From contig CAZWFN010000018.1 of NCBI GenBank assembly GCA_964633205.1, positions 1 to 62,055 of the forward strand: 62,055 bases of DNA, written 5' to 3'. A model generated the notes under the pieces. It saw only the letters and a program-made list of their open reading frames with translations. It ran no database searches and was not told the DNA's origin. Below, in pieces: positions 53,359 through 61,993 of the stretch. The stretch is from CAYVQE01 sp964633205 (GTDB lineage Bacteria; Myxococcota; B64-G9). Each line of letters starts with the position of its first letter. The stretch's first letter is position 1. The position numbers and the translations under genes are program-made.

Positions 53359-54422
53359 TCCACACCGTCATCATGGCCGGCGGCTCGGGAACCCGCTTCT
53401 GGCCCGCCAGCCGCAAGCGCCACCCCAAGCAGTTCTTGGCCATCGCCGGCGAGGAGACCATGCTCGGCCAGACCGCCGAGCGCATGTTGCCGCTCGGCGG
53501 CTGGGAGGGGATCCACGTGGTGGCCTCGCCGCAGCACGCGCGTTCGATCCGGCGCATCCTGCCGGAGATGCCGCGGCGCAACATGCTGATCGAGCCGCAG
53601 CCGCGCAACACCGCCCCGGCCATCGGCCTGGCGGCCATGCTGCTGCACGAGCGCGATCCGGAGGCCATGCTGGTGGTGCTGCCGGCCGATCACGTCATCC
53701 AGCCGCCGGGCCGCTTCCGCAAGCTGGTCCGGTCCGCCTGCCGGGTGGCCGCCGGCGGGGCGCTGGTCACGCTGGGCGTCGAGCCGAACCGGCCCGAGAC
53801 CGGCTACGGCTACATCCAGGCCGGTGCGGCGCTCGACCGCGCCGGCGGCCAGGACGTGTTTGCGGTCGAGCGCTTCGTGGAAAAGCCCGACCGGGCCACG
53901 GCCGAGAAGTACCTCAAGGCCGGGGTCTACTACTGGAACTCGGGCATGTTCATCTTCTCGGCCGCGGCCATCCTGGAGGCGCTGGCCGAGCACATGCCGA
54001 AGCTCCACCGCGGGCTGGAGCAGGTGCGCCGGGCGCCCAAGCGCGAGCGCAAGACGGTGCTGGCCCGCGTGTTCGAGCGGATCGAGGGCATCTCCATCGA
54101 CTACGGGGTGATGGAGCGGGCCGACAACATCCGCATGCTGCCCTGCGATGTGCGCTGGAGCGACGTCGGCTCCTGGGCCGCGCTGCCCGAGGTGCGCCGG
54201 GCCGACCGCCAGGGCAACGTCAGCCGCGGCGACGTGCTGGCCATCGACAGCCGCAACTGCGTCATCGAGGCCCAGAGCCGGATGGTGGCCTGTGTCGACT
54301 GCGAGGATCTGGTGGTGGTCGAGACCGGCGACGCGGTGTTGGTCTGTCCGGTGGACCGCGCCCAGGACGTGCGCAAGGCGGTCGACGCGCTCAAGCGCGC
54401 AAAGCGCGACGACAAGCTCTAG
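53355..54422 (+). CDS. manC: Mannose-1-phosphate guanylyltransferase
   Basis: A 355-residue nucleotidyltransferase making GDP-mannose. The signature is VIMAGGSGTRFWPASRKRHPKQFL. Also EPQPRNTAPAIGLAAM, LPADHVI, GYGYIQAG, RFVEKPD, YYWNSGMFIF and WSDVGSWAAL. It lacks the C-terminal phosphomannose isomerase domain of bifunctional ManC/AlgA. GGAGGAAGC precedes the ATG. Confidence 0.93.
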   Translation: MIHTVIMAGGSGTRFWPASRKRHPKQFLAIAGEETMLGQTAERMLPLGGWEGIHVVASPQHARSIRRILPEMPRRNMLIEPQPRNTAPAIGLAAMLLHERDPEAMLVVLPADHVIQPPGRFRKLVRSACRVAAGGALVTLGVEPNRPETGYGYIQAGAALDRAGGQDVFAVERFVEKPDRATAEKYLKAGVYYWNSGMFIFSAAAILEALAEHMPKLHRGLEQVRRAPKRERKTVLARVFERIEGISIDYGVMERADNIRMLPCDVRWSDVGSWAALPEVRRADRQGNVSRGDVLAIDSRNCVIEAQSRMVACVDCEDLVVVETGDAVLVCPVDRAQDVRKAVDALKRAKRDDKL

Positions 54423-54450
54423 CACCGCAAGAAGCGCGGCCCGAGAGCCT

Positions 54451-56028
54451 CTAGAAACCCAGCTGGCTGGCGCCGCCGCTCATCTGACCGCCGCCGCTCA
54501 TCTGGCCGGCGGCGCCGGACCCACCCATCGCGCCGCCGGCACTGCCGGCCGCGCTGGAGGCACCGCTGCTGCCGCCACCGGCCGCGGGCATGCTGCCAGA
54601 GGTGGAGACGCTGTCGCCGGCCGGGTTGAACATGCGCACCGCTTTTTCCAACTTGAGGATGGCCAGCTGGTACTGCAGCTCGAGCTGGGCTGCGTTGACC
54701 TCGCTGAGGAAGACGACGTGGTTGGCGTCGAGCACCTCGAGGTTGGTGATGGCGCCGGCCTCGAAGGATATCTTGGCCAGCTCGGCCTGCTCCTCGGCCA
54801 GGGTCAGCGCCTTGCGGGCCTTGGTCAAGTTGGCCTGGGCCGACTCCATGTTGAGCCACAGCTGGCGGATCTCGCTGCGGATGTTCTGCCGCGTCTGCTC
54901 GAGCTGCAAACGCGACTCGCGGATCATGCTGCGCGCCTCGTCCAACTCGGCGTAGCGCAGCCCGCCGTCGTAGAGTGGGATGCTCAGCGCCAGGCCCACG
55001 TTCCAGGTGTAGTACTCGCCGGTAAAGCCCTTGGTGTCGCTGGCGCGGAAGGAGCCGGTCAGGCCCAGGGTGGGCAGGAAGCGGAACCAGGCGTCCTGCT
55101 TATCGCGCTCGGCCAGCTCCAGGCCCAGCTCGGCGATGCGCAGATCGCGGCGCCTCTCCAGCGCCCGCTCGATGAAGGCGCGCAGGCTGCTGTCCGGCTT
55201 TTTCACCGGCTCGGGCGCCACCAGGTCGAAGTCGACGTCGCGGGCCATCAGCAGGGCCAGGCCTTCCTTGGCCAGCGCCAGAGAGTTCTCGGCGGTGCGC
55301 ACGTCCTGCTCGGCCTGGTTCAGGTCGATCTCGGCCCGCAGCACGGTGATCTTGGGCTGGTCGCCGACCTCGAACTTGGCCCGCGCGATCTCCAGGTGGG
55401 CCCGGCGCAGCTGGACCGCCTTCTCGGCTGCGGCCACGTACTTGCGCGCGGTCAGGGCGCTGTAGTAGGCCACGTCCAGCGAGTGCAGCATGTACTCCTC
55501 GAGGTTGTCGGTGTTGATCGCGGCCAGGTCGTAGCCGGCGTAGGCCTGCTTGATGGCGGTGTAGGCGCGGGCGTTGAACAGCGGCTGGTAGAGCGAGGCG
55601 CTGAAGGCCACCGAATCCCGTTTGATGATTTGGGTCTTCTCGCCTTCGGACGCCTGCACGTTCTGCCAATCGACGCAGGCCGGTTCCCCTTCACAGATGC
55701 CCGGATCGCCGCCCGGGTTCAGGACGACGTTGTCGAACACGCTCTGGAACAGACCCTGGATGTCCGGCATGGCGATGCTGGCCGAGGGCTCGGTGTGGGT
55801 GTAGGTGCCGCTGGCGTTGAGCTGCGGCTTGTAGCCGACCCAGCTCTTGTCGATCAGCGCCTCGGTCTGCAGCAGCCGCTCGCGGGCGATGCGCAGCCCG
55901 AAGTTGTTCTGCCGCACCAGCTCGCGGGCCTGCTCGATGGTCAGCTTCTCGCCGGCCGCCGCCGGCGTCACCCAGCCGATCCCCATCAGAATCGCGATCA
56001 CCGCCCTCAGTGCCTTGCGCATGCCCAT
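54451..56028 (-). CDS. TolC-family outer-membrane efflux protein
   Basis: A 525-residue protein. ATG 56028 follows GAGGAG at a good distance. The signal peptide (ALRAVIAILMGIGWVTPAAA) is followed by LTIEQARELVRQNNFGLRIA and two long alternating helical/strand halves typical of TolC (ARAKFEVGDQPKITVLRAEI; LAKISFEAGAITNLEVLDAN). An insertion with two Cys (GICEGEPACVDW) lies at about 115-135. The C-terminal 60 residues are Gly/Ser/Ala-rich with MSGGGQMSGG repeats. No adaptor or pump gene is adjacent. Confidence 0.92.
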   Translation of the reverse strand: MGMRKALRAVIAILMGIGWVTPAAAGEKLTIEQARELVRQNNFGLRIARERLLQTEALIDKSWVGYKPQLNASGTYTHTEPSASIAMPDIQGLFQSVFDNVVLNPGGDPGICEGEPACVDWQNVQASEGEKTQIIKRDSVAFSASLYQPLFNARAYTAIKQAYAGYDLAAINTDNLEEYMLHSLDVAYYSALTARKYVAAAEKAVQLRRAHLEIARAKFEVGDQPKITVLRAEIDLNQAEQDVRTAENSLALAKEGLALLMARDVDFDLVAPEPVKKPDSSLRAFIERALERRRDLRIAELGLELAERDKQDAWFRFLPTLGLTGSFRASDTKGFTGEYYTWNVGLALSIPLYDGGLRYAELDEARSMIRESRLQLEQTRQNIRSEIRQLWLNMESAQANLTKARKALTLAEEQAELAKISFEAGAITNLEVLDANHVVFLSEVNAAQLELQYQLAILKLEKAVRMFNPAGDSVSTSGSMPAAGGGSSGASSAAGSAGGAMGGSGAAGQMSGGGQMSGGASQLGF

Positions 56029-56502
56029 CTCGCATCTCCTCTCGCCCGGCGCCGCTCGCACTTTGTCCGGTTCTGCCCATCCTCGAGGTGAAGGCCGTTG
56101 CGGCTGCGAATCCCCCGGCCGACCGTCGTACCGGTCGTGCAGCGTGTATATCCGGGCCCGTCTCGGCAGTCAACACCCGCCGGCCGCGACCCGGGGTTCG
56201 CCGAAGTTCCGACAGCGGTGTCGGATTCCCGTACACCCGCGACCCGGAGCCAGCCGCCACCAGCGCTCGTTCTACGAGCCGAAGCAAAGGCCAATCCGGC
56301 CCGCTGGTCCACCGCTGCGGCTACGGCCGGCGCCTGTCCCTGGTTGGCAGCAACCATCACGGACCACCTTCTTGCCAGAATCGTGCCGAAGCGGCCGCCG
56401 GCCGGATCCAGGTGGGATTTTTTTCATTGACTCGAATTCTTTTATTGTGATAGCTTCCCGAGGCTTCGAGATGTATCCTGTCATGTCTACAAAGGAGCGT
56501 TC
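56029..56502. other. 474-base divergent intergenic region between tolC-like gene and carD
   Basis: No gene that I can support on either strand. The carD-proximal end turns AT-rich (about 56417-56455) and contains TTGACT (56427-56432) without a convincing -10 at normal spacing. The unusual length in such a compact genome suggests regulation of both flanking genes. Confidence 0.6.
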
Positions 56503-56994
56503 ATGCAGCCAGGCTTCAAAACGGGTGACAAGGCTGTGTATCCGGCCCATGGGGTGGGTGAGGTCGAGGGGGTGGAGTCGCGGGAGATCCTGGGACAGAA
56601 GCAGAGGGTCTATGTCCTGCGAATCCTGGACAACGGCATGAAGATCATGATCCCCACCGACAAGGTCGGCTCGGTGGGGCTGCGGGAGGTCATCCCCAAG
56701 AGCAAGGTCAAAGAGGTGTACAAGATCCTCAAGGCCAAGAACGGCAACTCGACCCGCAGCCAGACCTGGAACCGGCGCTACCGCGAGTACATGGAAAAGA
56801 TCAAGACCGGTTCCATCTTCGACATCGCCGAGGTGCTGCGCGACCTGTACCTGCTCAAGTTCGACAAGGACCTGAGCTTCGGCGAGCGCAAGATGCTCGA
56901 CACCGCCCGCAACCTGCTGATCAAGGAGATCAGCGTGGCGCGCAACGTCAAGGAGCGGGTGGTCGAGCGCGAGCTGGAGAAGATCTTCGCCTGA
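56503..56994 (+). CDS. CarD-family transcriptional regulator
   Basis: A 163-residue protein (CdnL/CarD type). The N-terminal RNAP-binding Tudor-like domain is FKTGDKAVYPAHGVGEVEGV...YVLRILDNGMKIMIP. The helical C-terminal DNA-interacting domain is SQTWNRRYREYMEKIKTGSI, FDIAEVLRDLYLL and LSFGERKMLDTARNLL. It stabilises open promoter complexes, especially at rRNA promoters. AAAGGAGCG precedes ATG 56503. Confidence 0.95.
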   Translation: MQPGFKTGDKAVYPAHGVGEVEGVESREILGQKQRVYVLRILDNGMKIMIPTDKVGSVGLREVIPKSKVKEVYKILKAKNGNSTRSQTWNRRYREYMEKIKTGSIFDIAEVLRDLYLLKFDKDLSFGERKMLDTARNLLIKEISVARNVKERVVERELEKIFA

Positions 56995-57113
56995 GCCCCG
57001 GCCCGGTTCTGGGCAACCCCGCCTCGTGAACAATTCGTCCGACCGAGCGTGGGGAATTCGGCCGCTGCCTCCGTCTGCCGGAAACGAACCCCAGAGCACA
57101 GGAGGGCAAGACC

Positions 57114-57440
57114 ATGCGCAAGCTGTTGGCCCTGACCGCCGCCGTCTCCCTGGCCCTGACCGCCGCCGCCGCCGGCGCTGGCGGCAAGGTGGGCAGCGAC
57201 TGCACCTTCAAGGGCAAGAAGCTCTACGGCAAGGTGAAGTTCGTCAAGAACTTCCCGGACATCAAGATCGAGGTGGTCGATCACTTCCCGGACCTGAAGG
57301 TGCAGAAGGTAAAGCATTTCCCCGACAAGTGCGGCAAGTGGCAGGTGGTCGACAACTTCCCGGACATCAAGGTGCAGATCGTCAAGCACTTCGGCGACAT
57401 CAAGGTCCAGTTCGTCGACCACTTCCCGGGCGTGCCCTGA
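57114..57440 (+). CDS. Secreted FPD-repeat protein resembling the 7(1)-knot family
   Basis: A 108-residue protein. The signal peptide (LLALTAAVSLALTAAAAGAG) is followed by about 80 residues built from six near-repeats of about 11: FVKNFPDIKIEVVDHFPDLK, VQKVKHFPDK, WQVVDNFPDIKVQIVKHFGD and VQFVDHFPG. Two Cys (CTFKGKKLYG and DKCGKW) flank the first half. This pattern matches what I remember of small bacterial proteins annotated as a 7(1) septoil knot domain. Location periplasmic or extracellular; function unknown. CAGGAGGG precedes the ATG. Confidence 0.8.
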   Translation: MRKLLALTAAVSLALTAAAAGAGGKVGSDCTFKGKKLYGKVKFVKNFPDIKIEVVDHFPDLKVQKVKHFPDKCGKWQVVDNFPDIKVQIVKHFGDIKVQFVDHFPGVP

Positions 57441-57451
57441 GCCGCGGTCCT

Positions 57452-57850
57452 TCAGGCCAGCTCCAAGCCGAAATACAAGCGCAGCCAGGTCTCCAGGTCC
57501 GCCAAAAAGACCGCCTTGCCGGTCGACAGCAGGTAGGCGCGCATGTTGGCCGAGAAACCCCCACCATCGACCACCACCAGCCCATCGATCGGCCAGGCGG
57601 CGATGTCGTCGATCACCGCCGGGATCTTCTCCTCGGCGGTGCCGGCCCGACCCTGGAACTTGCACTCCAGGCCCAGCCGGCGGCCGCTGGGCTGGTGATC
57701 CAGGATCAGGTCGATGCGCCGCTCGGCGCCCCAGATGCGCCGGCCCACCCGCAGCTGGCGGTGGACGCGCAGGCCCAGCCGGGCGGCCAGGGCGGCCACC
57801 GCGTCCTCCAGCGCGCGGCCGGAGATCGGTGCGGCTGCCCGGCCCGGCAT
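57452..57850 (-). CDS. PD-(D/E)XK nuclease-superfamily protein coupled to dam
   Basis: A 132-residue protein starting at ATG 57850, which overlaps the methylase stop. The core RRIDLILDHQPSGRRLGLECKFQ gives the D...E-x-K catalytic arrangement. VIDDIAAWPIDGLVVVDGGG and FLADLETWLRLYFGLEL complete an alpha/beta restriction-like fold. Overlap with a Dam-type methylase suggests a restriction-modification pair, but the protein lacks an obvious specificity domain. A methylation-linked repair or helper nuclease is an alternative. Confidence 0.72.
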   Translation of the reverse strand: MPGRAAAPISGRALEDAVAALAARLGLRVHRQLRVGRRIWGAERRIDLILDHQPSGRRLGLECKFQGRAGTAEEKIPAVIDDIAAWPIDGLVVVDGGGFSANMRAYLLSTGKAVFLADLETWLRLYFGLELA

Positions 57851-58773
57851 CAGCCCATCCGCTCCAGCCCGCCGCCGAGCACCAGCAGCTCGCCCACCGG
57901 GCCGCGGCGGTCCTTGCGCGAGTTGACGGCCCGGCGCGCCTGCACCGTATCGCGCCGGAAGCCGGCGTAGAGTTCGTGGACCAGCGGCGTGTCCGAGTTC
58001 GACAGCATCACCCCCACCCCCCGGCCGGCCAGCGCGGCGAAGACCTCGGCCAGCCGCTGCTGCTCGGCCGGGCCGAAGCCGGCGCGGGCGTAGCCGGTGA
58101 AGCGGGCGGTGGTCGACAGCGGCACGTAGGGCGGGTCGAAGTAGACCACGTCGCCGGACGCGGCCCGCTCGGCCACCCGCTCGAAGGGCGCGCACTCCAG
58201 CTCCACCCCGCGCAGCGCCCGGGCCACCGCCCGCAGGTTCTCTGCGTCGCAGATGCGCGGGTTGCTGTAGCGACCGAAGGGCACGTTGAAGCGGCCGGCC
58301 GCGTTGACCCGGTACAGCCCGTTGAAGCCGCAGCGGTTGAGGTAGATCATGCGCGCCGCCCGCTCGACCAGCCTCAGCTCTTCGGGCTGCTGGGCGCGCA
58401 CCCGGTAGAAGTGATCGCGATCGTAGCGGTGTTCGGCCAGGTAGGCGATCACCTGGCCCACCAGCGAGCGGATGGCGCAGTAAGTGTCGATCAGCTCGGC
58501 GTTGACGTCGCTGAGCACCACCTGCCGGCCCGCCAGCCGACCGGCGCGGTGCAGGGCGAAGAACAGCGCCCCGCCGCCGACGAAGGGCTCGTGGTAGGCG
58601 CCGAAGCGCCGTGGCAGCCGCGCCAGCAGCTCGGGCACCAGCTGGGTCTTGCCGCCGGCCCACTTGAGAAAGGGCCGCGGCGGCTCGCGGGGGACGGCGG
58701 CGCGGCGGCCGCCGGGCTCGGCGCTCATGGTCGGGCCGGTCTCCTGTTGGGTCTGTTCGGGCTGCTCGGACAT
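57850..58773 (-). CDS. Dam-type DNA adenine N6-methyltransferase
   Basis: A 307-residue D12-class methylase. Motifs: PFLKWAGGKTQLVPELLARL (motif X), YHEPFVGGGALFFAL (motif I, AdoMet), LSDVNAELIDTYCAI, RMIYLNRCGFNGLYRVN and catalytic VVYFDPPYVPLS (DPPY). In-frame starts are ATG 58773 and ATG 58728; the first 30 residues are Gln/Glu-rich and non-conserved. GATC specificity is likely from family but not proven. It is divergent from dnaE2. Confidence 0.9.
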   Translation of the reverse strand: MSEQPEQTQQETGPTMSAEPGGRRAAVPREPPRPFLKWAGGKTQLVPELLARLPRRFGAYHEPFVGGGALFFALHRAGRLAGRQVVLSDVNAELIDTYCAIRSLVGQVIAYLAEHRYDRDHFYRVRAQQPEELRLVERAARMIYLNRCGFNGLYRVNAAGRFNVPFGRYSNPRICDAENLRAVARALRGVELECAPFERVAERAASGDVVYFDPPYVPLSTTARFTGYARAGFGPAEQQRLAEVFAALAGRGVGVMLSNSDTPLVHELYAGFRRDTVQARRAVNSRKDRRGPVGELLVLGGGLERMG

Positions 58774-58844
58774 CGAGGACCGATTGTACGCGCTGGGCCT
58801 GACAGAAACAAGCGGCTCCTGGCCGGCGGGCCGCGAATCATCTC

Positions 58845-58873
58845 TTGACTGCTGAACATGTGTACAGTAGTTT
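58845..58873 (+). promoter_or_regulatory. dnaE2 promoter with LexA box in the spacer
   Basis: TTGACT (58845-58850) and TAGTTT (58868-58873) are 17 bases apart. The spacer contains CTGAACATGTGTACAG (58852-58867), which fits the Myxococcus-type SOS box (CTGAAC...AG) at all but one position as I remember it. LexA bound here would block polymerase. The predicted start is only a few bases before ATG 58883. Confidence 0.68.
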
Positions 58874-58882
58874 CAACGGGCC

Positions 58883-61800
58883 ATGGCTGACTACGTGGAG
58901 CTGCGCTGCAAGAGCGCCTTCAGCTTTCTGCGCGCGGCCAGCGCCCCCGAGGACCTGGTCGACCGGGCGGCGGCGCTGGGCCACGATGCGCTGGCGCTGG
59001 CCGACATCGACGGGCTGTACGGCGCGCCGCGCTTCTACCGCGCCGCCCGCCAGAGCGGGCTGCGGCCGCTGGTGGGCGCCGATGTGAGCCTGGACGGCGG
59101 GCAGGGCCGGCTGCTGCTGCTGGTCAAGGACCGCCCCGGCTACCGCAACCTGTGCCGGCTGATCACCCTGGGCCACGCCGGCCGGCCCAAGGGCGAGGCG
59201 GCGGTGAGCCTGGACCAGCTGGCCGAGCGCTGCGGGGGGCTGCTGTGTCTGACCGGCGGGGTGCTCGGCCGCGCCCTGGCCCGCGGCCCCGGCGCGGCCG
59301 AACGGCTGCTGGCCCGGCTGCGCGACCTGTTCGACCCGGCCGACCTGTGGCTCGAGCTGGGTCGCCACCTGCGCCGCGACCAGGCCCGCCGCGAGCCGGC
59401 CCTGCGGGCGCTGGCGGCGCGCTTCGGCCTGGGCCTGGTGGCCACCAACGACGTGCGCTACGCCACCGCCGCCGAGCGGCCGCTGCACGACGTGCTGCTG
59501 TGTCTGCACCACGGCCTGACCTTGGCCGCGGCCGGCCGCCGGCTGCCGCCCAACGCCGAGCAGCGGCTCAAATCGGCGGCCGAGATGCGGGCTCTGTTCG
59601 CCGATCTGCCGGCCGCGCTGGCCAACACCCGGCGGGTGGCCGAGCGCTGCCGCTTCACCCTGGACGATCTGGGCTACCGCTTTCCGGACTACCCGGTGGC
59701 TCCGGGCGAGACGGCCTTTTCCACCCTGCACGGGCTGGTGCAGGCCGGCGCCCGCTGGCGCTACCGGCCGCTGGAGCCGCGCCACATGCTGCAGCTCGAC
59801 CGCGAGCTGGCCCTGATCGCCAAGCTGGAGCTGGCCGGCTACTTCCTGGTGGTCTGGGACATCGCCCGCTTCTGCCGGGCCGAGGGCATCCTGGCCCAGG
59901 GGCGCGGCTCGGCGGCCAACTCGGCGGTGTGCTACGCGCTGGGCATCACCGCGGTCGACCCCATCGGCATGGGCATGCTGTTCGAGCGCTTCCTGAGCGA
60001 GGAGCGTGGCAGCTGGCCCGACATCGACCTGGATCTGCCCTCGGGCGAGCCGCGCGAGCGGGTCATCCAGTACGTCTACCAGCGCTACGGCCGCCACGGC
60101 GCGGCCATGACCGCCAACGTGATCAGCTTCCGCCAGCGCTCGGCGGTGCGCGAGGTGGGCAAGGTGCTGGGCCTGGACGTGCAGCGGCTGGCCCGGGCGG
60201 CCGCGCTGGGACGCGACCGCGAGCACCCGGCCGCCCGGCTGGAGCCCGAGGCCCTGGCCGCGGGCGCGGTGCGGGCCGGGTTGGACCCGGCCGCGCCGCG
60301 GGTACGCCAGGCGCTCGATCTGATCGGCCGCATCCAGCACCTGCCGCGTCACCTGGGCCAGCACTCCGGCGGCATGGTGCTGGCCGCCGGCCGGCTGGAC
60401 GAGGTGGTGCCGGTGGAGCCGGCCAGCATGCCGGGGCGCACCGTGATCCAGTGGGACAAGGACGACTGTGCCGGGTTGGGTCTGATCAAGGTCGATCTGC
60501 TGGGCCTGGGCATGCTGCGGGCGCTGGCCGAGGCGGTGCCGCTGGCGCGGGCCTGCGACGGGGTGGCGCTGGATCTGGCCCACCTGCCGCAGGACGACCC
60601 CCAGGTCTACGCCATGCTGCAGCGGGCCGACACGGTGGGCGTGTTCCAGGTCGAGAGCCGGGCCCAGATGGCCACCCTGCCGCGGCTCAAGCCGCGCTGT
60701 TTCTACGACCTGGTGGTCGAGGTGGCCCTGATCCGGCCCGGCCCCATCGTGGGCCGCATGGTGCATCCCTACCTCGAGCGCCGCGCCGGCCGCGCCCCGG
60801 TGACCTACCCCCACCCCAGCCTGGAGCCCATCCTGCAGCGCACCCTGGGCGTGCCCCTGTTCCAGGAGCAGATCATGCGGGTGGCCATGGTGGCCGCCGG
60901 CTTCAGCGCCGGGCAGGCCGAGGAGCTGCGCCGGGCCATGAGCCACAAGCGCTCGCCCGAGCGCATGCAGCGCATGGCCGAGGCGCTGCGTCACGGCATG
61001 GCCGAGCGCGATATCACCGGCCCGACGGCCGAGGCCATCGTCGAATCCATCGCCTCGTTCGCCCTGTACGGCTTTCCCGAGTCGCACGCGGCCAGCTTCG
61101 CCCTGATCGTCTACGCCTCGGCCTACCTCAAGGTCCACCACCCGGCGGCCTTCTACTGCGCGCTGCTCAACGCCTGGCCCATGGGCTTCTACCACCCGGC
61201 CACCCTGGTCAAAGACGCCCAGCGCCGGCGCCAGACGGTGCGGCCCATCGACGTGGGCCACTCGGCGGTGGATTGCGTCATCGAGCCCGACGGGGCGGTG
61301 CGGCTGGGGCTGCGCTTCGTGGCCGGGCTGCGCCGCCGGGCGGCCGAGCGCATGGCGGCCGAGCGCGCCCGGCGGCCCTTCGCCGGGCTGGACGACCTGC
61401 AGCGCCGCTGCCGGCTGCGTGAGGACGAGCTGAACGACCTGGCCCAGCTGGGCGCCTTCGGCTCGCTGGGGCTGCGCCGCCGTCAGGCGCTGTGGCAGGC
61501 GGCCGCGCTGGAGACCGAGGGCCGCGGCCTGCTGGCCCGGCTGCCCCCGCCCGCCGACCGCAGCCCGCTGGCCGAGATGGACGCGGCCGAGCGCACCGCC
61601 GTCGACCTGGCGCTGGGCGGCGCCACCACCGGGCCCCATCCGCTGGCCCACCTGCGCGCCGGGTTGCGCCGCCGCGGGGTGCTGCCGGCGGCCGCCTTGG
61701 GCCGCCAACCGGATGGCCGCAGCGTGCGGGTGGCCGGGCTGGTGATCATCCGCCAGCGGCCGGGCACGGCCAAGGGCATGTGCTTTCTGACCCTGGAGGA

Positions 61801-61993
61801 CGAGAGCGGGCTGGCCAACGTGGTCATCACCCCGGACCGCTACCGGGCCCAGCGCGCGCTGCTCGTCGGCGCCCGCGCCCTGCTGGTCTCCGGCCGGCTG
61901 GAGCGCCGCGACGGCGTGACCAACGTGCGCGCCGAGCGCCTCGAGCCCCTGGCCCCCCCACCGGGCGAGGTGCCCTCGCGCGATTTTCACTGA
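58883..61993 (+). CDS. dnaE2: Error-prone DNA polymerase III alpha subunit DnaE2
   Basis: A 1036-residue C-family polymerase. The N-terminal PHP domain is VELRCKSAFSFLRAASAPED...LALADIDGLYG. The palm has SWPDIDLDLPSGEPRE and IKVDLLGLGMLRAL with the catalytic Asp residues. Also ILAQGRGSAANSAVCYALGI, RHLGQHSGGMVLA and RLKPRCFYDLVVEVALIRPG. A C-terminal OB fold (VRVAGLVIIRQRPGTAKGMC) follows. Length and PHP type fit DnaE2 rather than replicative DnaE (about 1150+). It usually works with ImuA/ImuB in SOS mutagenesis; neither is adjacent here. Confidence 0.9.
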   Translation: MADYVELRCKSAFSFLRAASAPEDLVDRAAALGHDALALADIDGLYGAPRFYRAARQSGLRPLVGADVSLDGGQGRLLLLVKDRPGYRNLCRLITLGHAGRPKGEAAVSLDQLAERCGGLLCLTGGVLGRALARGPGAAERLLARLRDLFDPADLWLELGRHLRRDQARREPALRALAARFGLGLVATNDVRYATAAERPLHDVLLCLHHGLTLAAAGRRLPPNAEQRLKSAAEMRALFADLPAALANTRRVAERCRFTLDDLGYRFPDYPVAPGETAFSTLHGLVQAGARWRYRPLEPRHMLQLDRELALIAKLELAGYFLVVWDIARFCRAEGILAQGRGSAANSAVCYALGITAVDPIGMGMLFERFLSEERGSWPDIDLDLPSGEPRERVIQYVYQRYGRHGAAMTANVISFRQRSAVREVGKVLGLDVQRLARAAALGRDREHPAARLEPEALAAGAVRAGLDPAAPRVRQALDLIGRIQHLPRHLGQHSGGMVLAAGRLDEVVPVEPASMPGRTVIQWDKDDCAGLGLIKVDLLGLGMLRALAEAVPLARACDGVALDLAHLPQDDPQVYAMLQRADTVGVFQVESRAQMATLPRLKPRCFYDLVVEVALIRPGPIVGRMVHPYLERRAGRAPVTYPHPSLEPILQRTLGVPLFQEQIMRVAMVAAGFSAGQAEELRRAMSHKRSPERMQRMAEALRHGMAERDITGPTAEAIVESIASFALYGFPESHAASFALIVYASAYLKVHHPAAFYCALLNAWPMGFYHPATLVKDAQRRRQTVRPIDVGHSAVDCVIEPDGAVRLGLRFVAGLRRRAAERMAAERARRPFAGLDDLQRRCRLREDELNDLAQLGAFGSLGLRRRQALWQAAALETEGRGLLARLPPPADRSPLAEMDAAERTAVDLALGGATTGPHPLAHLRAGLRRRGVLPAAALGRQPDGRSVRVAGLVIIRQRPGTAKGMCFLTLEDESGLANVVITPDRYRAQRALLVGARALLVSGRLERRDGVTNVRAERLEPLAPPPGEVPSRDFH

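Noticed and set aside
56098..56430. Small open frames in the tolC-carD gap
   Set aside because: Arg/Pro/Ala-rich translations without ribosome sites or motifs; typical chance frames at this GC content.
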